Assembly (NCBI RefSeq): GCF_958295425.1
Contig: NC_081147.1
Coordinates: forward strand, 2,315,290 to 2,379,289
Length of the DNA stretch: 64,000 bases
Direction of reading: 5' to 3'
Origin: Solea solea
Lineage: Eukaryota; Chordata; Actinopteri; Pleuronectiformes; Soleidae
Part shown: piece by piece, positions 23,841 through 35,879 of the stretch
How positions within the stretch are numbered: the first letter of the stretch is position 1
How the letters are laid out: each line of letters opens with the position of its first letter
Made by a program: the position numbers and the translations under genes
Notes under the pieces: model-generated
The model's database searches: none
What the model was told of the DNA's origin: nothing
What the model saw: only the letters and a program-made list of their open reading frames with translations

Positions 23841-25148
23841 TCCTTAAAAACACTCAAACACGACAAATCGAGTAATTGTTTCAGCCCTAATTTAAATGTT
23901 GAGTCTTTCTTTACTCGATGGAGCTGATTTTAAAGAATTTATACCTCAGTATTTCTTAGATTTGCTCGTATTGGAATATTCAATATTAATTTTAGGCAAA
24001 AAATAACAACAATTTCCCCCAAAAAAATGTGTCTTAATTGACCTTTTGCAGAGTAAATGTCAGAGGTTTGACCTCTAATCATACTTTAAAGCATCACCCT
24101 GCTGTGATTCTGACCTTCAGAAAAACAGTTAAAGAAGGAGGAGGAGATACTTTTTATTTTCTGTCCACTGCAGAGACACGATAGTAAATGTGGACGTGTT
24201 TGTGTCCTGGAACGACACCTGCAGGACAAATAAAACAGAAGACAGATTAAAGAGTGATTAGGACCTCGGGGAGCGGGGAGTCCACTCCACAGCGATCAAT
24301 TCACTCATCGTCAGTGTCGGGATCAATAACTCCCTCTGAGCGGCTGTGTCTCTGCTCCTTCTGCTGCACCTCCTCATGTGTCGCAGACGTGTTAATCTCA
24401 GATTACAGCAGCGTCGGAGGAGTTTAATCTGTGATTGTTAGAGGAGTACAAATAAATACAAAGTCTGTTTAACCTTTCGTTTTGAATTTTTAAGACTAGT
24501 TATTTTAATTTCAGCCTCTGAACTGGATTAAATGTAACGATCCCATTAGTCTCGACACATTTGAACAGTTTGATCGTGTTTTAATAATCCAACGGTTGTG
24601 TTGGTGACTTGGGGCTGTGATTCTATTCAAATCTAAACTCAAAACATATTTATTTTAAATGGAATTTGTGACTTTTTGCTCTTATGCACATTTTTTTTAT
24701 TGTATTTATTCTTCTCTAATTGATTTTATTGTGTGTTTTATTCCTAATTTTTCTCTGATGCAACGTACTAAACAGATTAAACTGATTTAAAGTTCAATGA
24801 AGGACAGAAAACAAAAGAAAGACTCAAAAACAAAACATCATGTTTTAAAGCAGATGAGAGTTTTTTTTGTCAATTGTAAAGAAACAAAAACATATTTTTC
24901 TCACATTTTTTGAGGACGGTTGAATTCTTTGCTCAATAATAATAATAATCGATAATAATCTGATAAATCCACAGATGAACTCATGAGACTCGTGTGCATG
25001 AATAACTTTCAAGTAAGAGGAGGAAATCACTCACACACACAGTGTATTAGACATGCGTGAAAACAACATTCTGTGTTTTTTTGAACTGTGGGAGGAAAAG
25101 TCAAGAAAAAACTCCTGCAGCGTCAGTGAGAACATGGCGTTCACTGAG

Positions 25149-25560
25149 CGCACTGTAAAAAATGACTTTCAATACATTTTTTTGCCCTAAAAAGATGGTG
25201 TTTGCGGATATATAAGAAACTCTAAAATTAAAACTTCCTGAAATGAAAAAATGTGCTTATATTGTAGCATTTTCTTTGTTGTTTAAGACACTTTACAGTT
25301 TAAACGTGGCTGCTTTACCTCCTTTTGCAAAATTCTCTTTCTTAAAACAAGAAAATGCTCTTTTTTTGGTCCCACTTTAAGTTTAAACTGTGGGGATATT
25401 ATGGGAGTGTGTGATTCTATTTTATTTTATATTAAATAGAATCTCAATATACATTTATTTAAAGTATTCTAGCTAAGCAAATTTGTATTTAAAACAAGTA
25501 CATTTTAAATAAATGTAAGAATATTTGACTTATTTCTTCTAAGCGACACGCTTTTATGTT
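25149..25560 (+). repeat. Possible DNA-transposon remnant with CACTGTAAAAAAT end
   Basis: The motif CACTGTAAAAAATGA at 25,149 recurs as CACTGTAAAAAATCA at 26,338 and in reverse (TTTTTACAGTG) at about 31,085-31,097. This is a frequent terminal motif of fish non-autonomous transposons. The right end of each element was not located. Confidence 0.45.
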
Positions 25561-28274
25561 GAAAGGTCGTAAAATGGGACACGGACAGGATGTTGCTGTG
25601 TTGTTAACACCAAACGCGACACAAACAAGGATTCTAACCACAAACCTTCTTACTGTGAGTCACCACTGCCACGATATTAATACGTCTTTGACATCAGAAA
25701 AGTAGCTGACCTTTGACCTCCAACGCCTCCCAATGCCCCCCTGTTGTGAAGAAGTGTTTGAATAAGAATATGAATCCAGGCTAGAAATAAAAATCAACGC
25801 TCTGACAGACGTGGTGTGGTGTTTGAACGTCCACTGAAACATGTCCAGTTCCTCGGTCGTCATGGTGACCGGAGCAGAGGCATCACTTCATATAAAGACA
25901 TAATATACTTTATACTTTATAATATAATATTCAAAATGGCCGACTTCCTGTTGAATTGAGGCCATGGTTACGGTCTACTTTTTTGTTTGTCTTGGTCTGA
26001 AACATCTTCCCACCGGGTAATTTGGTGGAACTCAATTTTGCCTCTTTTTTCACCTTAGGGGGCGCTATAGAGCCATTTCGGCCCCTGCCATTCATGGCTC
26101 AGGCCCTTGTAAGTCATATCCATTATGTAAATGAATGGATTAGTTTGGTTAAAAATGCATTAATGTGTGTCAGGTATAGTCTCACGGATTTAAAGATAAA
26201 GAGATGAAAAAATATGACAAGAAAAAGAAAAAGAGCCTTCACTGTACTGTACTACAGTATATACAATAATAACAGGTAATAGCAATACATATGACAGAAA
26301 TATGGTTGTTTATATGTTTGTAACTTGAATAGCTTTCACTGTAAAAAATCAAACGTTTGACAAACTTCACTCTAACACTCAAATAAATACAATTTATTCA
26401 AACTAAAGTTGGTAACATGGCTGCAAATAATAGTTTTCTCCATCAACCAATTGTTGAAATGTTGTTGATCAACCTAAACAGTATGATGTTTGCAAACTCC
26501 CTGTTTCATCCAAAAAACCCAAAATGAATGCATTTGAATGATTTCTTTGTTTTATGGAGCAAAGAAACCATAAAACCTGTATTATTCATCTTCTTTTTGT
26601 TTTTCAGCCTGGTATTTATTAACATATAAGAACTCCAGGAGCAAAACAAAACATCCTTAACCAAGAAGATTCTAATTAAAATGTTCTACATCTTTTAAAA
26701 TGCTGCCACTAATTGGTGATTATGACATAAATTTGCATTTTATTGTTGTGTAAAATCCAGTCACGACTAAAAGAGGAAGATAAAGAACAACAAAGAAGCT
26801 GAGGTTGTGTCATCTGTGTCAGAGGAAGATTCAGGGAATATTTCAGTCTATAAACTCTCTTCTTCTCTTTAAATAGATCAAATAATCATACATCAGTGTC
26901 CATGTTTCATCATCGCTGAACAATAAAGAAGCTGCCTGACTTTGTCTAAACACTTTAACGTCCTCCAGCAGAGGAAGGACGTCTGCGGTCTGTGTTTACA
27001 TCAGTGACTGAACTGCTGTACATTATCTTATTCTTCTTATTCATTCTCTCTACAGTCAGAAGAAGAAGCAGTCACACAAAAAAAACACTGCTGGAAATAT
27101 TAAGAATATGAATAAATACGACGCAGAAATAAATTCACATCTTAACGTTGAACTTTTAAGTGGTTTTGGAAGTTAAGTCTGAGTGAATCATGAGAAAGTC
27201 TCTTTAGAGTTTGTCACCACAGAGAAAAATCACCGCTCACTTAACATAACCATGAAGAAATACATGATATTTATGTTTTATATCAGTATGAAGGGGAGTT
27301 TTTATACACGAAAAGTGAGGAGTATGACGACAACACTGATGGTACTGAGGGTTAGAATTTGAGGTGATAAATGAGACGTTATAATGCTGCATTCACACCA
27401 ACCACACATTTTCCGTATCACTGCATTTTTGTCCCGTAAAGTTGCCGTACTTTGTATTTAATATTGAGTATACAATTGTTGTCCCATAAAAATAACAAAT
27501 TCATTTCTCTAAACAATATTCCCTTTTGCGATCCCATGTAAAAATTGTGTAAAAAATGTCTAAACCCAGAACAAAAAAGAAACAAAAAAAGAAAATATTG
27601 TCTTTGGTATAAATTATGAGCTGTTTAAGATGAAAATGAAAACATACACATGTCAAATCTTCCTTCAGGGACACAAACACGTCACATATTCACACGAGCT
27701 GATAAGAAGTTGATTCATGTTCTATTTTTTATTCCTGCATAGTTTGAGAACCCCTCAGGGGTTGACAAAAAACCCAGGGGAATTGTATTTCTGTATGTAA
27801 ATCTAGTCCACAGTGGTTTATCGTATATATTATTCATGTGGTCACGTGATGCCTGATTATTTAACCGTTATCAGGATCATATGAACGATAAGCTGCAGAT
27901 TTACATTCACTTACATTATTGAAATAGAGATAAAATCGTTGTATTCATACGACGACGTGGAGACGGGAGAACGAGAAATGGAAATTAAATCAGCGACAGG
28001 CCGTGACGGAGTCAACTACGCCGCGCTGTTATCGCTGAGAAACACGTGTCTGTGCAGAAATAAGGTAATGAGAGGATTCAGAAGCGGGAGATACAGTCGT
28101 CTGTGACACGCGTGAAAACAAATTGTTGTTTGACCATGCTAAACACAGATGTGTCTGACATGAAGGATGAAGGTTTCTCATGTGAGATTATCGCAGCAAC
28201 GAGCAAATGCAGAGATTTATACAAAAAGTAGCACCTGAGAACGTTTACTCTGGTTTATACAGCGGAACAGTCGG

Positions 28275-28350
28275 ATTTTCCTCCAGGTACCACCAGAGGA
28301 AGCTTGTGTGCCACTGGCGGTACACGTGCCACAGTTTGAGAACCCTGGCC
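28275..28350 (-). repeat. Dispersed repeat of the GTGGTACGTGTACCACCAG type, reverse copy
   Basis: TCCAGGTACCACCAGAGGAA through TGCCACAGTTTGAGAACCC is the reverse of the copies at 10,860 and 46,470. Confidence 0.7.
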
Positions 28351-28744
28351 TCCACCACTTAAATGTGTGTTGTTGATAGTTAATTTTGCATCACAAATAT
28401 GTTTTTTTACTTTTATTTTGAAATGTCATTATTGCTATAGCATGATTGGATATGATGATATAATTTTGAGATCCCTGCTTTTATCCTTTTATAGTGATGT
28501 AAAAGTGACATACTGTATGTCCCTTTAAATCCAAAAAGTCACACACATACAGAACAAAACATAAGAAAAACAAACATCAAACAATTTCTCTAAATAATGG
28601 CAGAAATTATAGCTTTTTTTTGGAGGGTAACGTCCACAAATCTGCATTTGCACCTTGATAATAATGCAATAATCACAACTGTTTTATTATGAACAACAGT
28701 TGCCATTAGTTCATTCTTGATACTAAGAAAACATCCATCATTCC

Positions 28745-29080
28745 ACCACTGTATCCTCCACATGAGGTTTGTGGGAACCAATCTCAGCGAAAAACAAGGT
28801 CACGACCTGGACAGGTCACAGTCCATCACAGGGACAAAGAACCATTCACTCTCACACCTACAGTCAGTTTAGAGAGTGTCCAATTTACCTAATCCCCAAA
28901 TCTGCATGTTTTTGGACTGTGGGAGGAAGCCGGAAAACCCACGCACACACGGGGAGAACATGCCAACTCCATGCAGAAAGGCCCTTGTTCCAACCGGGTT
29001 GCTAACCACTACACCGACCGTGTGGCCCCCTCCATCAATCCTACAATTTTCTACCACTTTATCCTCCACAGGAGGGTTGC
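28745..29080 (+). repeat. Near-complete copy of a very common teleost dispersed repeat
   Basis: Ordered blocks are CACTGTATCCTCCACATGAG, CCTGGACAGGTCACAGTCCA, TTACCTAATCCCCAAATCTG, TTTTTGGACTGTGGGAGGAA, GGGGAGAACATGCCAACTCC and GCTAACCACTACACCGACCG. The open frames of 70-80 codons here are read-throughs of this repeat. Confidence 0.75.
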
Positions 29081-29559
29081 GTTTTAGCGTCACATCAGAA
29101 GAAATGCTCCCAAACTAACACACCTAAATATCATGATGTGACATGTTGCATGTGTGCAACAGTCTAAACAGGAAGTTTATTCTTCTTATGTGCAGTTGTT
29201 GCTTGGTTACAAAGATCACTACCAACAAACAACAACAGTGAAAGGCAGAATGAGGATTTTCAAAGAGCCAGTCGACCAATGAATGTGGAATAACTGCCCA
29301 TCATGACTGAAACAAGAACAAAGATTTTGAACGAAAACAGAACCAGTAGCACTTTCCAAACGTCTCCTTCACCAAACTTCCCGATCTTACAAAAACCCAA
29401 TTTATCCTGTGATTATCCAATGATGACCACTTTTGCCGAGGCCAAAAAGAAAGGCCCGATTTCTTTGGTCCCAGTCCAAAAGGGTTTCTGGACACTATTC
29501 TTTTCTACAAGTAAACATGCTTCATGTTTAACAACCAGACTTGTGAAATGACTGAAATA

Positions 29560-29565
29560 ACTTAC
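29560..29565 (-). promoter_or_regulatory. 5' splice site that also supplies an in-frame stop
   Basis: The sequence GTAAGT is a perfect donor consensus directly after the HVL codons. Read through, the same bases give Lys then TAA (29562-29564). The site therefore both allows splicing to alternative tail exons and would produce a receptor ending HVLK if the intron is retained. Position matches the known fork point of mammalian HTR4 tail variants; actual use in this fish is inferred. Confidence 0.75.
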
Positions 29566-30161
29566 TTGAGTACATGTGTGGACCCGTTGATCTGTGTGGC
29601 TGTGCAGGGAGCGCCGGCCCCCAGGATGGACGGCCTGCGGTACCTCTTCCTCCCGCAGCACAGGATGATGAGGAAGGCACGGCGGAAGGACTTGTTGAGA
29701 AAGGCGTAGAGGATGGGGTTGAGCATGGAGTTGATGTAGCCCAGCCAGAGGCAGGCGGCCCACAGTTTGTCCGGCACCGTGTAGTCTATAAATGGGTCCA
29801 CGACGTTGGTGACAAAGAACGGCGCCCAGCAGAGGCAGAAGCAGCCCATGATGATGCACAGGGTCTTTGCCGCCTTTGTTTCAGTCCGCATCCGGTGGTT
29901 GCGTTGGTGGTCGGCGGAGTCGACACCGGCGTTTGCACCGGAGGCGCCCGGCGCGCTGGTCCCCGCCCCTCCCGCCCGCTGCAGCATGCTTATCTGCAGA
30001 GCGTGCGCCCGTGCCGTGATGTAGATCCTCTGGTAGGCCAGCACCATGAGGACCAGCGGGATGTAGAAGGCCACCACGGAGCAGGTGAGGGCATATGGCT
30101 TGTTGACCATGAAGACACAGGACGTGGAGTTGCTGCCCTCACTGTGGCGCCGCTGCTCAAT
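29566..30161 (-). CDS. htr4: 5-HT4 receptor, exon encoding ECL2 end, TM5-TM7, helix 8 and start of C-tail
   Basis: This 596-base exon completes the seven-helix core. It reads [17 protein letters not shown] (ECL2, with an NST glycosylation sequon and the disulfide cysteine), TM5 ([11 protein letters not shown]), a long ICL3, [13 protein letters not shown] leading into TM6 with the CWAPFF toggle motif, TM7 with NPILY (the NPxxY motif), helix 8 ([10 protein letters not shown]), a CC pair likely palmitoylated, and INGSTHVL. The acceptor is TTTTACCAG/ATT. The exon ends CTCAA/GTAAGT, the point where mammalian 5-HT4 splice forms diverge (after HVL). If this intron is not removed the frame ends AAG TAA at 29562-29564. 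ICL3 is about nine residues longer than in human and is Gly/Ala/Ser-rich. The exon is much richer in GC than its surroundings, which creates long empty frames on both strands. Confidence 0.96.
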
Positions 30162-30544
30162 CTGGTAAAAGAGACCGGAGAGAAACGTGAGGTGGTGGAC
30201 ACCCAATAATCAAGTTTAAAAGATTGCTACATGGAACACGGTTCCCGTTAAAACAGAACTTTTGGTCGCTTTTTTGGCCTTTTCCTTGACAGGGCTCCCC
30301 CTACAGTTTGGGAGTTCATATTGTACGACAATAAACATTCAACCATCGTCTACCTCTTTATCCTCACTGTTGTAAAACCTCACCGCTGACACTCGCCTCC
30401 CTTACCCCAATGGGAGCCGGCGACCACAAGCAGTGAAGCCATGTTCATGTCGGTCAACATCCTACATCCTAACCAACATGACATCACTGATCTTTTTTCA
30501 AGGTGGGCCAAGAGGGGATTCAAAGTAGGTGCAGGTGGAGAATG

Positions 30545-30810
30545 CTAGAAGTGGTTCCCAAAGACTGGGTCAGGACCCACAGATTGGTCACGGGGGATTT
30601 GTTTGGGTGCCCAAAGAAATTTGCTGAATTTTCACAAACTTTGTATGTACATGTATACTGTATGTATATATAAAAATGATTTACCAATTCAAGCTGATGT
30701 TAGGTGTTACAGATATGGCTGTAAATTATGACAACATTTGCTCTTACCACAATTTATGTTGATATTTGTGTCCTGATAGTTTGTCATCTTCACAAATAAA
30801 AAAGTTTGGA
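30545..30810 (+). repeat. Single dispersed copy of the CCAAAGTCTGGGT unit
   Basis: GTGGTTCCCAAAGACTGGGT, then ACCCACAGATTGGTCACGGG, then GTGTTACAGATATGGCTGTA match the 13,557-13,830 unit. It sits in the ECL2 intron of htr4, so the unit moves as a dispersed element as well as being tandem. Confidence 0.75.
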
Positions 30811-32636
30811 AAACTGGCCTTGAATTCTCTCTCTATTATAATATTCAGTTAATTTTAAAAAATGGCATGTTTCATGATGACAATTCTCTGTCGACCTATC
30901 AGTGGACTGCACTGTTTCTAGCTCCACCCTTTAAGTGTTGGACGATGGTGGTAGGTTCTCCAACAGAAGGATGCAAAAAAGTGGGACGCTACAGTTTGAC
31001 AGGTTGGTTACTTTGGAGTCAATGTTGATTAAACACATTTCCACTCAAAAAACATTTTAAACCTTGATTATCAACCAATACCATTTTTACAGTGCTTTGA
31101 GTGGTATTTATATGACTTTTATTATTGTTCGTAATGGAATTCACATTTTGCTTTGTCCAATATCATCCTCATTCAGTTTGAAGACTGTCCCTAAGTAACC
31201 AGATGTTAGACCTCTGAAAAACTGTGCCCAAAGCTATGCCATAAAAAAAAAAATGCCTCCAGACTTTGAAAACAAGCCACTTAAAAAATCCCACGCTCTC
31301 TCCCTGAGGGAGAGCGAGGCTCCGCACGTCAACATTTATCACCGTCAAGTCCCATCCCACTTTTTTCTCCTGCACTATCATCTCATCTCTGCGGGAAACC
31401 CGCGGCTCGAGGCGACGCGATGAATGAACACAGCGATCAATTCATATTCCTGCATGAGGGCGAAGCTCCCCGGTGTGTTAAAGTGAAGCTGTTTTCATGA
31501 ATGGGCTGACATATTTAAAGTGTTAACTCTCTCTCCGAGGTTCTTCCAGAGTATTTAAATATAGAACAACACAGGGAAAACGTGCTAATATGTGTTCACA
31601 GTTTTTGTGATTGGTAGGTGATCAACCAAGTAGGTTCCCATTCAATTTTGGTAAGAATCTACTCACTGACGATGTGAGGATCTAAAAAGGAATCCCACTC
31701 TCTTATAAAGCGAAAACTGTAAAAAAAAACAAAAAGGATATATCTCTGTCAAAAGTTATCTGATTTGAAAAAGAAATTGGTGTCTAGCACGACTTGGCTC
31801 AGCTTTGGTACCAGTCGAGTTGTTTTCCACGACTTCATAGCTCCTCCTCAACATGGGCGGGGTCGTCATAGCAATGGCTGCGTGAAACTGCAGCAACATG
31901 GTTTTTCTACGCGACACAAACACACAAACAAGTGACTTGTAAAGCAGTGAATCATTAGAATCAGTCTCAGAATCAGAATCGTTCAGGACTTCCTGAGTGA
32001 CCAGAGTACAGACTCCGTCTGACAGAGTCAGACTAATTTTCTTAACTGATCTACAGTTCAGAGTGTTCGCTTTGATTCTTGTGTCGGACATCGCGCTCAC
32101 GACTCTTCCAGTAACAACACTCTCTGACCATTTAGAGTCGACCAGCTGACCTAACATTTCACGCTGTATTTCTATTGGTTCGTCAGTAGACGTAGGTCGT
32201 AGCAGCAGTCACACTGAGAGATGTTCCTCCTAAACTTCTGGCACATCTTTGGTCTCAAAACCGTGACCACCTGTCTTACAGAGCCGTCTTTCAACTGAGG
32301 CGCCTCAAAATCGAAGCAGGCAAGCTCATTCCGGTAGGAACTGATCCACGACTGTGTGTGAATGTGTGCGAGGACACCTGGGCAACTCTCAGCCGATGTC
32401 AGAAGTACGTAGACGGCTTTACTTTAGTGAAAGTGACAATGAAAGTGTAAAAATACAGAAGATCAGAGCCATGTGATCCACGAGGAGATCCAAAGACTGA
32501 AGGGAGCTGGATGTACAGCGAGGCGTTTGTGTATCTCTGCTGGCACCTGAGCTGTGGTTGTGGAGTTGTGGAGCTTCGGAGCTGTGGTTTGTGCCAGAGT
32601 CGACTGGCTACTCAGAATATTCAACAGCTCTAATTA

Positions 32637-32685
32637 GACCCACAGAGAGACACACAGAGACACACAGAGACACACAGAGACACGC
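32637..32685 (+). repeat. 10-bp tandem of ACACACAGAG type
   Basis: Four units of a CACAGAGACA pattern lie in tandem in the htr4 ECL2 intron. Confidence 0.85.
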
Positions 32686-33576
32686 GGCGCTAACTTTAGA
32701 CCGCGGTTGTGCTGTCAACTTATGTTCGCGCGCACATGTGTGTGTGTGTTAGGATGAGAGGGAGGGGATGATGTGTGTGCTTTCCTACCAATGCTGCCAA
32801 AAATGAGCCGACCTGTCACGATGATGACAGCCTGCTCGCAACAAAACTTCCTCTGGCATACAGATAAAGGCTGGACGAGGTGAGCCAGGTTAGCCACGGC
32901 TCGGGAATCTCTGAGCTTCCTCCTAATGCAGTCATCTGTCTTTGTCCAAACACACCTGTCCACCTGTCTTCTCCGCTTTGTTCTTCACATTCAGGATGGA
33001 CACATTGTTTCTTTACCATATGGTAAAAAGGGTTTTCCAGACATTTTTCAGACTCTCGCAAGCCTCGAGTCAAGTTTTAGTAGTTTTGTATCATCCCACC
33101 TTTCTCTATTTCTCACAAGAAACCTGTAACGCAGAAGAACATTTTACCAGATCACCAAAGGTCCTGAGAGCTGGCAGCGTGGAAACAACTGCCATAAAGA
33201 CGTGACAAACACTGCAGGTCTGGAATTATGTCCACTCTGGCTGTTTCCAAGACCTGGGGGTATTTTAAAGGGTCGGATATATTCTGTGTGTCAGATTCTG
33301 CCAAAAAAATATCTTCCTCCTGATCTCTGTGGATTCACAATGTGCTGACAAATAAAAACTTTCACATCTTCACAGAGGCTTCCTGACAACAACCAAAAAT
33401 GCTCCAAGGAATGTTTCCAGGACCTCGTTGAATTTATCGCAAAGGAACAAATTACAGCAGTTCTGAAAGTGAAAGTGGGTCTACAGTTACTGTGTATTTG
33501 ACTTCATTTACATACAACACCCGCCCACGCTTGTTTATGAACACTTTAACCTGGTGTACACATGAATTTCACTCAC

Positions 33577-33730
33577 CAGGTGGTCAATGCCAATGCTGTT
33601 CCAGCCCTGCATGATGGGCAGGAAGGAGATGAAGGTGGGAATGACCCAGCAGCCTCCGATCATCAGAGCCACTCGCATTGGCGTCATCTTGTTGCGGTAA
33701 ACCAGCGGCTGGCAGCAGATGGCGTAGTAC
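33577..33730 (-). CDS. htr4: 5-HT4 receptor, exon encoding ICL2, TM4 and start of ECL2
   Basis: This 154-base exon begins with the base completing the DRY arginine and reads [17 protein letters not shown], the ICL2 signature of 5-HT4, then TM4 with the invariant tryptophan ([14 protein letters not shown]), and the first part of ECL2 ([13 protein letters not shown]). It closes in phase 0 at CTG/GTGAGT; the acceptor is TCTCCTCAG/G. The exon boundary is at the place in ECL2 where, in humans, an optional exon inserts extra residues in one splice form (recalled, not checked). No equivalent optional exon was recognised in the following 3.4 kb intron. All 51 complete codons align without gaps to mammalian 5-HT4. 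Confidence 0.96.
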
Positions 33731-33889
33731 CTGAGGAGAGGCGAGGGGAGAAAGAGGATATAAGAGTCAAGAAGCCTGGAATACAAAGTTATATATGGAG
33801 GAAATTCAGACAGCAAAAGTAGATTCTAAAGGTTGACAGACGCAAAACTGCAGATTGCTGAAGGTCCCAGTCAATCTGCACTTAATAAC

Positions 33890-34025
33890 ATCTGAGGTGC
33901 ACCGCTACGCAGACGACACCCTGATGTTCTCAGACGACCTCTTTATGATCAGCTGTAGACCTCACTGTGGGACTTAAAGCTTCTTCTTAATGCTAAGAAA
34001 ACTAAAAAAGGTGTCAGATAATACT
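33890..34025 (+). pseudogene. Decayed LINE reverse-transcriptase fragment
   Basis: From 33900 one frame reads HRYADDTLMFSDDL, containing the YADD catalytic box of non-LTR reverse transcriptases. A few bases later the frame ends, and a shifted frame reads LWDLKLLLNAKKTK, matching the L..LN..KT block that follows YADD in LINE polymerases. The piece is only about 130 bp, with a frameshift between the two motifs and a stop between them in the first frame, so it is inactive. It lies antisense to htr4 in its large intron. Confidence 0.8.
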
Positions 34026-35564
34026 GGTGTTTATACTTTATTCCTTTAGCAGTACATATTAAAAAACAACAACTAAAATTAGGACTGTTTTGTTGCTAAA
34101 ATGTGACTTCTTTCAACTTTACAGTAGAAAAACATCATTGTTTTACTTTGCTTTAATTAGTTTATCACATTTATTTGTGTTAGGGACCGTGAACAAAATA
34201 TGTCAACTTCAGCAAAGAAAAAAAGATGCTGTGTACCACATTTAGCTACAAGCTAATTCAGCTAAAACACAGGCCATATTCTTTTTATGAAAGAAGATTC
34301 TCATTCATTAAAGACATTTTCCACAAGTAAAACTTGATCAGAGTAAGAGTTGAGACGTTCTCACTATCTGTTCTGTGATTTTTTAATTCATGAAAACCTC
34401 ATTTAATAAATGATGTCTTTTGTTTCTGTTATTAATTTCAATTTTAAATTTCTTTGGCCAAAGACAAACGTTTGTCCTTCAGTCTTTCACCCGTTCTAGT
34501 TTGTCATTTTCTCGTGTTCCCCTTTAACCTCTTGCCCTCCTCTTCTTCTCCTTCTTCTTCCTTTTTTAAATTGTCAGTCCTTCATCACGGACCGTCTGCA
34601 GAAGTCAAACAATCGACAGCCTCATTTCCTGTCCGTCAGTAAATCGTCACTTGGCCTTGGCTTCTGTGATTCAGTTTGTCAGCGACGGACAGCACAGAAC
34701 CCCCCCCCCCGCCCCTTTGTCTTACTAGTCAGACAATTGACTGTCACACGGAGGCGACCTTTGTGACCTCACAGCAGAGAATAAAGAGTATCGGCATCAA
34801 TTCTGCTCTGTTTTCTCCATGAGTTTTGTTGAAAAACCTATAAACTGCTTTGTTAAAGACATTTTGTCTTAATTCTTACACAATAAAGCACATTGACACT
34901 CATGTTTGTCACTATATAGAACACTAACAATATGATAATTGTATGGTTGTACTATACGTATTTTTTAAGGAATATGGAAGCAATATTATGGTATTAGCAG
35001 CTAATTCATGTAGTAATTACTAAGTAATAACAATAAAAACCAAACTGACAATAAGTAGCTACGTGCAATATTCATTTATTTATCAATTTCCAATCTCTTT
35101 GTTATTTTAGTTGGGTTTTTAATGAGTTCTATTTCTATTTCAACATGATAACACGGTAAACGATCACTTTTTATGACACTAATAGAAGCCTAACCACACT
35201 ATTATCTTTGGAAAATAACATGTTTATTATCTCTTTGTTAACCCACTATTACTATGTTATTACCAAGAGAATATTACTTATAAATAAATATGATCCAAAT
35301 ACAAATAACACAACATTTTTTATAAAATAAGCTTTGTGTGTTGTTAACAAACCAAGTGAGATTTAGCTTCATAATAAAACAACTCTTTCCTGTTATTATA
35401 TTATATTATTATATATACTTTCTGTTTGTCACCTGTTTGTGTGTGTTTGTGTGTGTGTGTGTGAGATCAGATCACAGTCCAGTTCTCAGATCACAGTCAG
35501 ATCACAGTCCAGATACGTTTGATGGCGCTAAATGTTATGAATGGAACGACTGGAAAAGATAGAG

Positions 35565-35815
35565 ACACACTGTGAATGAGTGAGAGAGGGAAGGAGACAA
35601 GGAAGGAAAGGAAAGGAGGATTAGAGAGAGAGAGAGAGGGAGAAGACACAGAGGGAATGAAAAAGACGAGAAAATGGGACAAAGGAGAAAAGAGGTGGAG
35701 GGAAAAAAGATGAGAGGAAAAGCAAAGAGAGAAAACTGGGGCAGGATGAAAGAGAGACAGAGAGAGAGGAGACAGAGAGAGGGAGAGAGAGGGAGGGAGA
35801 GAGAGGTGAAATCAC
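35565..35815 (+). repeat. Polypurine tract (GA-rich), about 250 bp
   Basis: The plus strand is almost pure A/G (GAGAGAGAGAGAGGGAGAAG, GGGAGAGAGAGGGAGGGAGA). The four overlapping frames here are low-complexity artefacts. It lies in the large htr4 intron. Confidence 0.9.
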
Positions 35816-35879
35816 AGATTGTTATAACAACAAATTCTCTGCTTTGTCTGGTCCTCACATTCTGTCCCCCTTAAAATGA

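Larger units (their letters stand above)
1..29559. other. Region 3' of the last recognised htr4 exon; no supported exon
   Basis: This region is either the tail intron(s) of htr4 or intergenic DNA. I looked on the minus strand for tail peptides like those of mammalian 5-HT4 variants and found none. Apart from the repeats listed separately, it is AT-rich sequence with short random frames. Stretches without any feature I can name include about 3520-4880, 6060-7500, 7720-8640, 18,200-18,500, 19,020-19,880, 22,650-23,600, 23,850-25,130 and 26,620-28,260. Confidence 0.7.
30162..33576 (-). other. htr4: htr4 intron between the ECL2 exons (3.4 kb)
   Basis: The intron is bounded by CTG/GTGAGT and TTTTACCAG/ATT. 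It carries a dispersed repeat copy at about 30545-30810, an isolated CACTGTAAAAA-type transposon end at about 31085-31100 (reverse), and a short 10-bp tandem of ACACAGAGAC type at 32637-32685. No additional exon with convincing splice sites and receptor-like coding was seen. Confidence 0.85.

Noticed and set aside
24241..24300. Minus-strand peptide containing AVEW, considered as a 5-HT4 tail exon because one mammalian tail contains AVEC
   Set aside because: Similarity is limited to three residues, and no splice acceptor in the right phase was evident.
29413..29859. 148-codon minus-strand frame
   Set aside because: An alternate frame of the same htr4 exon running into the intron; no family resemblance.
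29574..30209. 211-codon frame on the plus strand
   Set aside because: Antisense to the TM5-TM7 exon of htr4; the frame is open because the exon is GC-rich. No family resemblance.
35497..35874. Frames of 61-107 codons
   Set aside because: Low-complexity translations of the GA tract.
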